Shown here one piece after another: positions 1 to 7,157 of a DNA stretch of 64,000 nucleotides. Within the stretch, counting starts at the first letter, position 1. Each line of letters starts with the position of its first letter. This stretch comes from Brevundimonas goettingensis. Its GTDB lineage: Bacteria > Pseudomonadota > Alphaproteobacteria > Caulobacterales > Caulobacteraceae. Below the pieces are notes generated by a model. It saw only the letters and a program-made list of their open reading frames with translations, ran no database searches and was not told the origin of the DNA. The translations under genes and the position numbers were made by a program. Location: NCBI RefSeq assembly GCF_017487405.1, contig NZ_CP062222.1, positions 2,341,001 to 2,405,000 on the forward strand, written 5' to 3'.

Positions 1-503
1 TCGGCGGCTGGGTGGGTCTGGTGATCCTCGGCGGCGGCGTGGTCGGCTCGATCCTGGGCGGCTTCACGGCTGACTGGGCGCAGAAGTTGAAGATGCGCGG
101 CGCGATTCTGCTGCCCGCCGTGGCCGCAACCGCGATCAGCATCCCCGCCAGCGCCTATCCGATCATGCCGACCGTCACCGGCTTTGCCTGGGTGCTGTTC
201 GCCCTTCTGACCGGCGGTGCGATCGTCAACCTGGTCAACACCGCGGCCATCGCCGTCCTGCTGCCCAACGAGGAGCGCGCCACCAGCATCGCCGCGCTCA
301 AGATCGTCGCCACCGTGGTCGGCGGCCCGATCACCGGCGTGATCGTGGTGGGTATGGCCTCGCACTTCTCGGGACCGAACGGGATGGGAATCTCCCTGAC
401 CTGGCTGGGCGTGGTGACCGGCGTGCTCTCGCTGGGCGGCTACTGGTTCGCCATGGCCAATGCGCCGCGAAAGGTCGCGGACGAAACCGAAGCCTCCGCC
501 TGA
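1..503 (+). CDS. MFS transporter, C-terminal fragment (5' end outside window)
   Basis: The reading frame is open from the first bases of the window, so the start lies upstream. The 167 or so residues seen contain glycine-rich hydrophobic segments that look like four to five membrane helices. Short basic loops follow the first helix (the ADWAQKLKMRG stretch), as in the last helices of a major facilitator superfamily permease. The C-terminus is a short hydrophilic tail. The substrate cannot be told from this part. The stop is 25 bases before the MerR gene on the same strand, so the two may be cotranscribed. The MFS call rests on topology and general resemblance rather than a full-length signature. 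Confidence 0.7.
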   Translation, partial: GGWVGLVILGGGVVGSILGGFTADWAQKLKMRGAILLPAVAATAISIPASAYPIMPTVTGFAWVLFALLTGGAIVNLVNTAAIAVLLPNEERATSIAALKIVATVVGGPITGVIVVGMASHFSGPNGMGISLTWLGVVTGVLSLGGYWFAMANAPRKVADETEASA

Positions 504-528
504 CCCCTCTCTCCCGGAGCCGACGACG

Positions 529-903
529 ATGAGCCCTTCCAGTTCCACGCTCGCCGTCGTCGGCATCGCCCGCCTGGCCGAGATGACCGGGACCAGCCTG
601 CGGGCCCTGCGCTACTATGAAGAAATCGGCCTGCTCAGGCCGTTCCGCACCGCCAACCGGGCGCGACTGTTCACCGGCCATCAGTGCGAGATGGCGGCGA
701 TGATCGTCCTGCTGCGGCGGCTGGACGTCTCCGTCGTCGAAATCAGGGCGGTGATCGACCAGGCCTCGTCCGACATCGACCGGGCCGGGCGGCTGCGCCA
801 GACGCTGGAGCGCAAGGCTGCCGAGCTGTCGGAGCGGCTGCACGAGGTGCGGATCGCGCTGGCCGGGACCACCCTCGTTCACGAAAGTCTCAGCGCCGCC
901 TGA
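529..903 (+). CDS. MerR family transcriptional regulator
   Basis: This is a 124-residue protein. Residues 11-80 are a MerR winged helix-turn-helix: IARLAEMTGTSLRALRYYEE is the DNA-recognition helix with the hallmark RYYE, followed by GLLRPFRTANRARLFT. A coiled-coil dimerisation helix rich in Arg, Glu and Leu follows (about residues 82-118). There is no C-terminal effector domain and no cysteine cluster, so it is not a typical metal sensor. It is more like the short regulators of efflux or metabolic genes. I chose the ATG at 529 because CGGAG lies at a good distance upstream and the MerR domain starts soon after. A longer in-frame reading from 460 would overlap the transporter gene. It probably regulates the adjacent transporter or the downstream crotonase gene (inference). 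Confidence 0.85.
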   Translation: MSPSSSTLAVVGIARLAEMTGTSLRALRYYEEIGLLRPFRTANRARLFTGHQCEMAAMIVLLRRLDVSVVEIRAVIDQASSDIDRAGRLRQTLERKAAELSERLHEVRIALAGTTLVHESLSAA

Positions 904-989
904 CCTGACGTCACCCTTGCGAGGGGCGGTCGGCGGTGGAAGGAAGGACCCGGGCGTCCGTCAGAGACGCCGCTGGATGAGGAACCGCC

Positions 990-1823
990 ATGGCCGCCTT
1001 CGAGATCACCCGTGAGGGCGCCGTCGCCCATCTGCGCCTGACCCGGCCCGAGGCGTCGAACGCGCTCGACATGAGCTTCTGGCGCGGCTTCGGACCCGCC
1101 GTGTCGGCGCTGGACCGGACCGGCGAGGTCCACGCCTTGGTGATCTCCGGCGAGGGCCGAAACTTCTGCGCCGGGATGGACATCTCCGTCTTCTCCAGCG
1201 GCGCCATCCTGCCGGCCGAGACGTCGGCGCAGCGGCAAGCCTTCCATCAGGCGGTGCGCGACCTGCAGGACGCCCTGACGGCGCTGGAGAAGGCGCGCTT
1301 CCCGGTGATCGCAGCGGTGCACGGCGCCTGCGTCGGGGCGGGGCTGGACATGGTCTCGGCCTGCGACCTGAGGCTGGCCTCCGCCGACGCCCTGTTCCGG
1401 ATCGAGGAGATCAACATCGGCATGATGGCCGACGTCGGCAGCCTCCAACGCCTGCCGAAAATCCTGCCCGAGGGGGTGGTGCGGGAACTGGCCTATCTGG
1501 GCAACAGCCTGACCGCCGGGCGGGCCGAACGACTGGGCTTCGTCAATGCGGTCCTGCCGGACGCCGAGGCCGTTGTCGCGGCGGCGCTGGAGATGGCGCG
1601 GACCATCGCGGGCAAGGCGCCCTTGGCCGTGACCGGGTCCAAGGCGGCGATCGGCTATGCCCGCGACCACACCGTCGCCGAGGGGCTGGAGTGGGTGGCG
1701 GTCATGCAGGGCTCGCTGTGGAACCCGTCGGACATCCTGACCGCCATTCAGGCGCGGAGGTCGAAAGAGACGCCGGCCTTCGCCGCCCTCGCCCCGCTCG
1801 TGACGCCCGGCTCCGAGGGCTAG
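990..1823 (+). CDS. Crotonase family protein, probable delta(3,5)-delta(2,4)-dienoyl-CoA isomerase
   Basis: This 277-residue crotonase-fold enzyme has the oxyanion-hole segments FCAGMD (about 59-64) and HGACVGAG (111-118). The three acidic residues that define dienoyl-CoA isomerases in the mammalian ECH1 family are present at the right spacing: Asp120 (GLDMVSACD), Glu140 and Asp148 (EINIGMMADVG). The following SLQRLPK is also typical of that subfamily. The predicted role is moving double bonds of 3,5-dienoyl-CoA to 2,4-dienoyl-CoA during beta-oxidation of unsaturated fatty acids. GAGG lies 7-11 bases before the ATG. The stop overlaps the convergent cheE-like gene by four bases. Generic enoyl-CoA hydratase is the fallback call. 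Confidence 0.85.
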   Translation: MAAFEITREGAVAHLRLTRPEASNALDMSFWRGFGPAVSALDRTGEVHALVISGEGRNFCAGMDISVFSSGAILPAETSAQRQAFHQAVRDLQDALTALEKARFPVIAAVHGACVGAGLDMVSACDLRLASADALFRIEEINIGMMADVGSLQRLPKILPEGVVRELAYLGNSLTAGRAERLGFVNAVLPDAEAVVAAALEMARTIAGKAPLAVTGSKAAIGYARDHTVAEGLEWVAVMQGSLWNPSDILTAIQARRSKETPAFAALAPLVTPGSEG

Positions 1824-2296
1824 GCCGCGCGGCGGACCGAGCGGATGACCGCCGAGGTCATGGCCGCCAGCCCGGCCAGAAGCCGCGCCTGATCCGCCGG
1901 AGCCAGCGACCGGTCGAGGAACAGCAGGGCCAGCCCCTCGGCCTGAACGGTCACCGCGCCCCCGCGCCAGCAGCCGCAATCGATCCAGCCGTCCAGCAGG
2001 TCGCACAGGTCGATGGTCAGGGGCACGAGGTCGTTACGGCGCGCCACGGCGGCGGTCTCGGCGATCGACAGGGCGAGACGGCGCACGGCCCGGGCGTCCG
2101 CCTGGATCGCGGCATCGGGTCTGCGACAGGCGGCCAGAAGTTCGCCGATCAGCGGCCCCAGCCGGATCGCGATGGCCGGAGTGATGGCCTCCACCCGCGC
2201 CTCGGCGTTGCGGGCCAGGGTTTCGACCGTGGTCGTATCAGTCGCGCTCAGAATGCGCGCCAGACGGTTGGGCGGGGCGAAGCTCACTCTGGTCAT
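1820..2296 (-). CDS. CheE-like protein of second chemotaxis cluster
   Basis: This is a 158-residue, Ala/Leu-rich, mostly helical soluble protein with no membrane segment. I place it with CheE of the main cluster (41717-42163). Both are last in a leftward chemotaxis arm, both follow a CheYIII-type receiver gene with a 4-base overlap, and both share a C-terminal pattern: a Leu-Cys-acidic segment (IDLCDLLDGW here, YSLCEVSDRM in CheE), then Trp, then a VTVQ/ITVH strand. The molecular role of CheE is not established to my knowledge. Its constant place beside CheYIII and CheU suggests it acts on response regulators or the motor. The overlap with the preceding gene indicates translational coupling. 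Confidence 0.6.
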   Translation of the reverse strand: MTRVSFAPPNRLARILSATDTTTVETLARNAEARVEAITPAIAIRLGPLIGELLAACRRPDAAIQADARAVRRLALSIAETAAVARRNDLVPLTIDLCDLLDGWIDCGCWRGGAVTVQAEGLALLFLDRSLAPADQARLLAGLAAMTSAVIRSVRRAA

Positions 2297-2862
2297 GTGA
2301 ACAGCCCGTCGATCTCGTCCTGCGACAGGGCGCGGTCGGGTATCGCGGTGATGCGCAGGTCCTCGGCGCGACGCTCATAAACCCCCGGCGGCAAGGGCTC
2401 GGTGCGGAAGCGGCGGTCGGGCCCCTGATACCGGGGCGTGTCGATGAAGGCCCGACGGCTCTGGGCGATCCACAGCATCCGCTCCAGCAGGATCATCGGC
2501 GAGACCGGTTTGGCGATGGTGAAGTTGGCGCCGGAATCCCGCGCCCGGACCACCTTGGACTCGGGCGTCGAGGCGCTGAGCATCAGGACGGGGGTGCAGG
2601 CGTTTGGTCCCTGACGATCGGCCCGCATCTCGCGCACCAGGGTGAAGCCGTCCTCCTCGATCATCTCGCAGTTGACCATGACCAGGTCAAACCGGCGTGT
2701 GAGCAGGGCTTCGCGGGCCGCCTCTACGCTGTGGCATTTGGTCGGCCGGCTGATGCCGAAGCCCATCAGGATGGCGCCGAGCAGCTCCGTCGACTGCGGA
2801 TTGTCGTCCACGACCAGGGGTTCGACGTCGCGGAGAGCGAGGCGGGTTCCGGACAGGTGCAT
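2293..2862 (-). CDS. CheYIII-type pseudo-receiver with C-terminal FliM-like peptide
   Basis: A receiver domain (about residues 13-132) keeps the acidic pair Asp19-Asp20 and the lysine Lys118 (TIAKPV). The phosphoacceptor position reads VMVNCEM, so Asn64 replaces Asp and ordinary phosphorylation should be impossible. After the receiver comes a linker with YQGPDRR (residues 145-151), shared with CheYIII of the main cluster (YVGPDRR). The last residues are LSQDEIDGLF (179-188) then Thr, very close to the N-terminal CheY-binding segment of FliM (LSQAEIDALL in E. coli). It sits between the CheZ-like and CheE-like genes and overlaps the latter by 4 bases. I infer a non-phosphorylatable scaffold or decoy that presents a CheY-binding peptide. 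Confidence 0.8.
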   Translation of the reverse strand: MHLSGTRLALRDVEPLVVDDNPQSTELLGAILMGFGISRPTKCHSVEAAREALLTRRFDLVMVNCEMIEEDGFTLVREMRADRQGPNACTPVLMLSASTPESKVVRARDSGANFTIAKPVSPMILLERMLWIAQSRRAFIDTPRYQGPDRRFRTEPLPPGVYERRAEDLRITAIPDRALSQDEIDGLFT

Positions 2863-2869
2863 GACCGCG

Positions 2870-3190
2870 TCACTCGACCTGCATCAGGCGGTCGGCCGTC
2901 GCCTGATCGAGACCTTGGGGCGCCGGGCCGTTGAGCAGATGGGCGTCGGCCCGGGTCTCGACGCGGCCCGTCGCCGAGGCCGCCAGCCGGTCCAGCCTCT
3001 GACCGACAAGATCCTGAAAGGCGCAGGTCTGAAGCACGTCCAGGAAGGTCGCCTCGATCGCGGCGGCATCGACGAACGGGGCCTGGGCCAGATCCAGCCC
3101 CCGTTCCGACAGGGACAGGAGGGTCTGGGCGGCGGTGTCCAGAACGTCGCGAATGACGGCGATCTCGGCGAGGAAATCGGACCGGGTCAT
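2870..3190 (-). CDS. Short CheZ-like CheY-P phosphatase candidate (CheU/CheT-type)
   Basis: This 106-residue helical protein resembles only the C-terminal half of CheZ (E. coli CheZ is 214 residues). CAFQDLVGQRLDRL (residues 56-69) aligns with the CheZ active-site helix, placing Asp60 and Gln64 as the DxxxQ pair that enters the CheY active site. LLNGP (85-89) and the tail GLDQATADRLM (93-103) match the CheZ linker and its terminal CheY-binding peptide. It lies 2 bases after the cheY gene and 7 bases before the pseudo-receiver gene, so one transcript is likely. Short CheZ-like proteins called CheT are known from rhizobia (from memory). CheU of the main cluster is the in-window relative. The predicted role is dephosphorylation of CheY. 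Confidence 0.7.
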   Translation of the reverse strand: MTRSDFLAEIAVIRDVLDTAAQTLLSLSERGLDLAQAPFVDAAAIEATFLDVLQTCAFQDLVGQRLDRLAASATGRVETRADAHLLNGPAPQGLDQATADRLMQVE

Positions 3191-3192
3191 GG

Positions 3193-3579
3193 TCAGATCT
3201 CGCCCAGGACGGAGGTCAGCTTCTGTTTGAGCACCGCCAGGGTGAAAGGCTTGATGACATAGTTGTTCACTCCGGCCTGACGCGCCGCGACGACATTCTC
3301 GGTCTTGGCCTCGGCGGTGACCATGACGAAGGGGGTCGCCTTGACCTCGTCGTCGGCGCGCACCCGCTGAAGCAGTTCCAGCCCGGTCGTCGGCTGCATG
3401 TTCCAGTCGGACAGGACCAGCCCGTAGGACTTGGCCTTGATCATCTGGAAGGCCGTGTCGCCGTCGGCCGCGTCGTCCACATTGTGGAAGCCGAGCTGGT
3501 TCAGCAGCCCCCTGACGATCCGGATCATCGTGCGGTAGTCATCGACCACCAGAACATTCATCGTCTTGTCGACCGCCAT
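3193..3579 (-). CDS. cheY: CheY, chemotaxis response regulator (cluster 2)
   Basis: This is a 128-residue stand-alone receiver with the full set of CheY residues: Asp13-Asp14, phosphoacceptor Asp58 in LSDWNMQP, Thr88 (VTAE) and Lys110 (YVIKPF). It has no output domain, so it should act by binding flagellar switch proteins or other partners when phosphorylated. It is the first gene of the leftward arm of cluster 2 and is divergent from the hybrid cheA gene that presumably phosphorylates it. The 124-base gap between them must hold both promoters. The CheZ-like gene starts 2 bases after its stop, which makes that protein the likely phosphatase of this CheY. The start at MAVDKTMN fits, although an internal Met7 is possible. 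Confidence 0.92.
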   Translation of the reverse strand: MAVDKTMNVLVVDDYRTMIRIVRGLLNQLGFHNVDDAADGDTAFQMIKAKSYGLVLSDWNMQPTTGLELLQRVRADDEVKATPFVMVTAEAKTENVVAARQAGVNNYVIKPFTLAVLKQKLTSVLGEI

Positions 3580-3635
3580 GGTCCCTGCTCCCTCTCCGGC
3601 CCTCCCGGCCCGGATCGAGGTTGAGATGATACACT

Positions 3636-3650
3636 CTAAGGTTGTGTTAA
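3636..3650. promoter_or_regulatory. CtrA-box-like element in divergent cheY/cheA promoter region
   Basis: On the minus strand the sequence reads TTAACACAACCTTAG, which is TTAA-N7-TTAG. That is one mismatch from the TTAA-N7-TTAA box bound by the cell-cycle regulator CtrA in Caulobacterales. It lies in the only AT-rich part of the 124-base gap between cheY (leftward) and hybrid cheA (rightward). A separate half-site TTAACC is at 3686-3691. CtrA control of motility genes is well known in Caulobacter. Control here is inferred from the motif alone, and a one-mismatch 8-base motif can occur by chance. Confidence 0.35.
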
Positions 3651-3703
3651 TGACAAATTGGCACAGCTTTTAGTTGTAACTTCCGGTTAACCCTGTTCGC
3701 GCC

Positions 3704-6652
3704 ATGGTTGCTTCGCCCGGCCGTTCGGGCTCGCGACAGAGTGATCCGTTGGACGAGGTCGTCAGGGATTTCGTGGCTGAGGCCCTCGAGGGGCTGGAAG
3801 CGCTCGACTCGAAGCTGGTCCGGCTGGAACAGGCGCCGGACGACCCCGCACTGCTGGGCGAAATCTTTCGCCTGGCCCATACGCTGAAGGGCACCAGCGG
3901 CTTTCTGGGCCTGTCGCGGCTGCAGGGCGTGGCCCATGCGGCGGAGAATGTGCTGGGCGGATTTCGCGACGGGACCCTGGCCGTCACCCCGGGCGCGGTC
4001 TCGGCCATCCTCGATGTTCTGGACGTGATCCGCGAGATCGTGGACCATCTTTCCGTGCAGGGCGAGGAACCCGGCGGAGACGACAGCCGGCTGATCGCGG
4101 CGCTGGACGCCATCTTCGCGGGAACGGGCGCCGAGGCTGCGCCGGAAGCGAAGGCGGCCGCGCGTCCTCTGCTGGAACAGCTCGGCGGAGAGGCGACGCT
4201 GGACGCGGCCTGCGAGGCGGCCCTGTTCACCCTGACCACGGACGCCGATGTTCAGGCCGTCGCGGGGACGCTGGACGCCGACCGGCTGCAGTCCGCTCTC
4301 AGAGACGGGCTGTGCGCGATCGCGAGGGGCGGCGCGGGCAACTTCCCCATCGCCCTGGCCGCGGCCCTGCCCGGGCTGGGGACCGGGGCCGCCGACCGCG
4401 TTCTGGCCGCCATCCGCAAGGCCCTTCTGGAGCTGGAGGCCGAGGCCGAGGCCGTCGATCTGGTGCTGGCCCCGCCCACCCCTGCCCCCGCTGTCGCCCC
4501 GAAGCCGGAACCGGCGTCCTCGGCCACACCCGCTTGTGCCGCCGCCCCTTCGGCAGACGGGGGGCAGTCGATCCGGGTCAATGTCGAGGTGCTGGAAAAC
4601 CTGATGACCGTGGTCAGCGAGCTGGTGCTGATCCGCAACCAGCTGATCCAGACCCTGAGGACCGATCCCGAAAGCGCCTTCGCTGGACCGCTGAACCGGC
4701 TTAATCAGGTGACCAGCGAGCTTCAGGAAGGGGTGATGACCACCCGGATGCAGCCGATCTCCGGCGCCTGGGCCAAGCTGCCGCGACTGGTCCGCGACCT
4801 GGCCGCCGACCTCGGCAAGTCGATCGAACTGGTCATGCAGGGTCAGGAGACCGAGCTGGACCGGCAGGTGCTGGAACTGATCAAGGATCCCCTGACCCAT
4901 ATGATCCGCAATGCGGCGGACCACGGCATCGAGACGCCCGAGCGCCGCCGCGCGGCGGGCAAGCCGGGGACCGGCCGTATCCTGCTGCAGGCCCGGCACG
5001 AGGGCGGCGCCATACTGGTCGAGATGTCCGACGACGGGCGCGGCCTGCCCGCCGAGGCCATCCGCGCCAAGGCCCTGTCGGCCAGCCTGATCACTCCCGC
5101 CCAGGCGGCAGCCATGACCGACGCCGAGGCGCGCCAGCTGATCTTCGCCCCCGGCTTCTCGACCGCGGACCAGGTGACCGCCGTCTCGGGACGCGGCGTC
5201 GGGATGGACGTGGTCCGCACCAATATCGAGAAGATCGGCGGGGCCATCGAACTGGCCTCGGTCGAGGGTCAGGGCACCCGGTTCACGATCCGCATCCCCC
5301 TGACCCTGAGCATCGTCTCGGCCCTGATCGTCGAGGCCAGTGGCGAGCGGTTCGCCATGCCCCAGTCGAGCATCATCGAACTGGTCAGCACGGGCGCCGG
5401 CCCTCTGTCGGACGACATTGAGAACGCGCCTGAAGGGGAAGGCGACAATGGAGGCGGGCAACCCGCCCGCCGCATCGAGGAGATCAACGGCGCCTGGGTG
5501 CTCAGGCTGCGCGACCGGCTGCTGCCGCTGGTGTCGCTGCAGGCCCTGCTCGGGCTGGAGGAGCGCGAGGACCCGCGCGCCGACGCCTGTATCGTCGTGG
5601 CCCGCATCGGCGCCTTCACCTTCGGCGTCATCGTCGACCGGGTGTTCGACACCGAGGAGATCGTGGTCAAGCCTGTCGCCTCGGTGTTGCGCCACCTGAA
5701 GATCTATTCCGGCGCGACGATCATGGGCGACGGCTCGGTGATCATGATCCTGGACTTCAAGGGGATGTCGCTGGAGGCGGGTGCCGGCCATCTGGTCAAC
5801 GGCGCCGAGGACGCGCCCGAGGCCGGGACGGAGGCGTCCGGCGAGACCCGCACCCTGCTGGTGTTCAGGACCCCCGAGGCCGCGCTGAAGGCGGCGCCGC
5901 TGGACAGTGTGGCGCGGATCGAGGACCTGGACTGCGCCAGCATCGAGCACGTCGATGGTCGGTCGGTGATCCAGTATCGCGGCGCCCTGATGCCTGTCGT
6001 GGGCTGCGACGGCAGGCCGGTTCTGATCGAGGACGGAACCGACGAAGGACGACGGCGACCGCTGCTGGTCTTCGCCAGGGGCGCGACCGGCTTCGGCGTC
6101 CTGGCCGATGAGATCGTGGACATCGTCGAGGGTCCCGCCATGGCCCAGCTGGGCGGCGCGGGCGCGAGCGCGGCGGGCAGTCTGATCGTCGCGGGCCAGG
6201 CGACCGAGCTGATCGATCTCGACTTCTACGGCCGCGGCGCGGGCGTCACGCCTGCTCCCGACGCTGTCGCCGCCAGGACCGGCGACCGGCGCATTCTGGT
6301 CGTGGACCAGAGCCCCTTCACCCGCCTGCTGCTCGGCCCGTTGCTGGCCCAGGCGGGATATGGCGTCGAGGTGGCGGCCAGCGCCCGGGACGCCCTGACC
6401 CTGCATGACGGGGGTGCGGTCTATGACCTGATCCTGGCCGACACCACGCCCGGGGCGCCCGGCGCCCGCCAGCTGGCGCAAACGCTCGGTCAGGCCTCGG
6501 CCTGGCATGCGACGCCCCTGCTCGGCCTCGGCGCCTACCGGATGGAGGCGCGCGACCGGATGGACAGTCTGGAGGCCGATCTTGCCAATGGTCTGGATCG
6601 GGACCGGCTGCTGACCGACCTCGACGACAATCTGATCCGTGGAGCCGCCTGA
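3704..6652 (+). CDS. cheA: Hybrid CheA histidine kinase with two CheW-like regions and a C-terminal receiver
   Basis: This is a 982-residue soluble chemotaxis kinase. The HPt domain (about 12-115) carries the phosphoryl His59 in [11 protein letters not shown] Pro/Ala linker leads to the P3 dimerisation helices (about 290-335). The P4 ATPase has its N box near [10 protein letters not shown] (about 399), DDGRG and GRGVGMDVV (about 497). A P5 CheW-like domain follows (about 530-690). A second, weaker CheW-like stretch spans about 700-850, and a receiver occupies about 865-982. The receiver keeps a phosphoacceptor-like Asp (ILADTTP) but has DQ for the acidic pair and no recognisable KP lysine, so it looks degenerate. 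CheW overlaps its stop by one base. No good Shine-Dalgarno precedes the ATG, so the start is the least certain part. Confidence 0.9.
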   Translation: MVASPGRSGSRQSDPLDEVVRDFVAEALEGLEALDSKLVRLEQAPDDPALLGEIFRLAHTLKGTSGFLGLSRLQGVAHAAENVLGGFRDGTLAVTPGAVSAILDVLDVIREIVDHLSVQGEEPGGDDSRLIAALDAIFAGTGAEAAPEAKAAARPLLEQLGGEATLDAACEAALFTLTTDADVQAVAGTLDADRLQSALRDGLCAIARGGAGNFPIALAAALPGLGTGAADRVLAAIRKALLELEAEAEAVDLVLAPPTPAPAVAPKPEPASSATPACAAAPSADGGQSIRVNVEVLENLMTVVSELVLIRNQLIQTLRTDPESAFAGPLNRLNQVTSELQEGVMTTRMQPISGAWAKLPRLVRDLAADLGKSIELVMQGQETELDRQVLELIKDPLTHMIRNAADHGIETPERRRAAGKPGTGRILLQARHEGGAILVEMSDDGRGLPAEAIRAKALSASLITPAQAAAMTDAEARQLIFAPGFSTADQVTAVSGRGVGMDVVRTNIEKIGGAIELASVEGQGTRFTIRIPLTLSIVSALIVEASGERFAMPQSSIIELVSTGAGPLSDDIENAPEGEGDNGGGQPARRIEEINGAWVLRLRDRLLPLVSLQALLGLEEREDPRADACIVVARIGAFTFGVIVDRVFDTEEIVVKPVASVLRHLKIYSGATIMGDGSVIMILDFKGMSLEAGAGHLVNGAEDAPEAGTEASGETRTLLVFRTPEAALKAAPLDSVARIEDLDCASIEHVDGRSVIQYRGALMPVVGCDGRPVLIEDGTDEGRRRPLLVFARGATGFGVLADEIVDIVEGPAMAQLGGAGASAAGSLIVAGQATELIDLDFYGRGAGVTPAPDAVAARTGDRRILVVDQSPFTRLLLGPLLAQAGYGVEVAASARDALTLHDGGAVYDLILADTTPGAPGARQLAQTLGQASAWHATPLLGLGAYRMEARDRMDSLEADLANGLDRDRLLTDLDDNLIRGAA

Positions 6653-7134
6653 TGAGCCAGCCGACAACCGACGGGGTTCAGGGGCTGGTCTCGGTTCGCG
6701 TCGGCAACCAGACCTTCGGCGCGCCGGTCCTGAGCGTGCAGGACGTCATCGCCCCGGTGCGCATCGACCGGGTGCCCCGCGCTCCGGCAGAGGTGGCGGG
6801 GTCGCTGAACCTGCGCGGCCGGATCGTCACCGCCATCGACATGCGCCGCCGCCTCGGGATGACCCCGCGCGAGGCCGACCAGCCGCATATGTGCGTCATC
6901 GTCGAGAGCGCGGGCGAGCTCTACGCCCTGCAGGTCGACGACGTCGGCGACGTCCTGTGGCTGGATCTCGCCGCCCAGGAGCCGCAACCCATCACCCTGG
7001 CCAGCGAATGGCGCGCCCTGTGCGCCGGCCTCTACCGCCTCGACGACGACCTGATGCTGGTCCTCGACATCCCGGCCGTGCTGGCCCTGCCCGCGCTGAA
7101 CCCGGCCGCCCTCACCGCTCCCCTTGCCGCTTGA
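6652..7134 (+). CDS. cheW: CheW coupling protein (cluster 2)
   Basis: This 160-residue protein is a single CheW domain. The N-terminal beta strands ([20 protein letters not shown]) lead to the conserved [21 protein letters not shown] segment, which is the CheW signature around PxxxxGxxNLRGxxxPVID. It should link the soluble receptor encoded just downstream to the P5 domain of the hybrid CheA. Its ATG overlaps the cheA stop by one base, so translation is coupled. Compared with the CheW of the main cluster (45940-46404) it is of similar length but clearly diverged, as expected for a separate signalling array. Confidence 0.93.
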   Translation: MSQPTTDGVQGLVSVRVGNQTFGAPVLSVQDVIAPVRIDRVPRAPAEVAGSLNLRGRIVTAIDMRRRLGMTPREADQPHMCVIVESAGELYALQVDDVGDVLWLDLAAQEPQPITLASEWRALCAGLYRLDDDLMLVLDIPAVLALPALNPAALTAPLAA

Positions 7135-7157
7135 CCGTTCACCGGAGGAACACGCCC

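Noticed and set aside
2870..3190. HPt phosphotransfer domain as identity of the 106-residue protein
   Set aside because: There is no HxxKG-type phosphoryl histidine; its only His lies in HLLNGP. The DxxxQ helix and tail fit CheZ much better.
3658..3675. Sigma-54-like TTGGCAC upstream of hybrid cheA
   Set aside because: The -24 half is good, but the -12 half reads AG where GC is required at the right spacing, so I do not call a promoter.
3647..6667. Long open frame on the minus strand across hybrid cheA (about 1000 codons)
   Set aside because: It is the antisense shadow of a GC-rich gene. The translation is Gly/Arg/Gln/His-rich with no domain, while the plus strand has complete CheA motifs.
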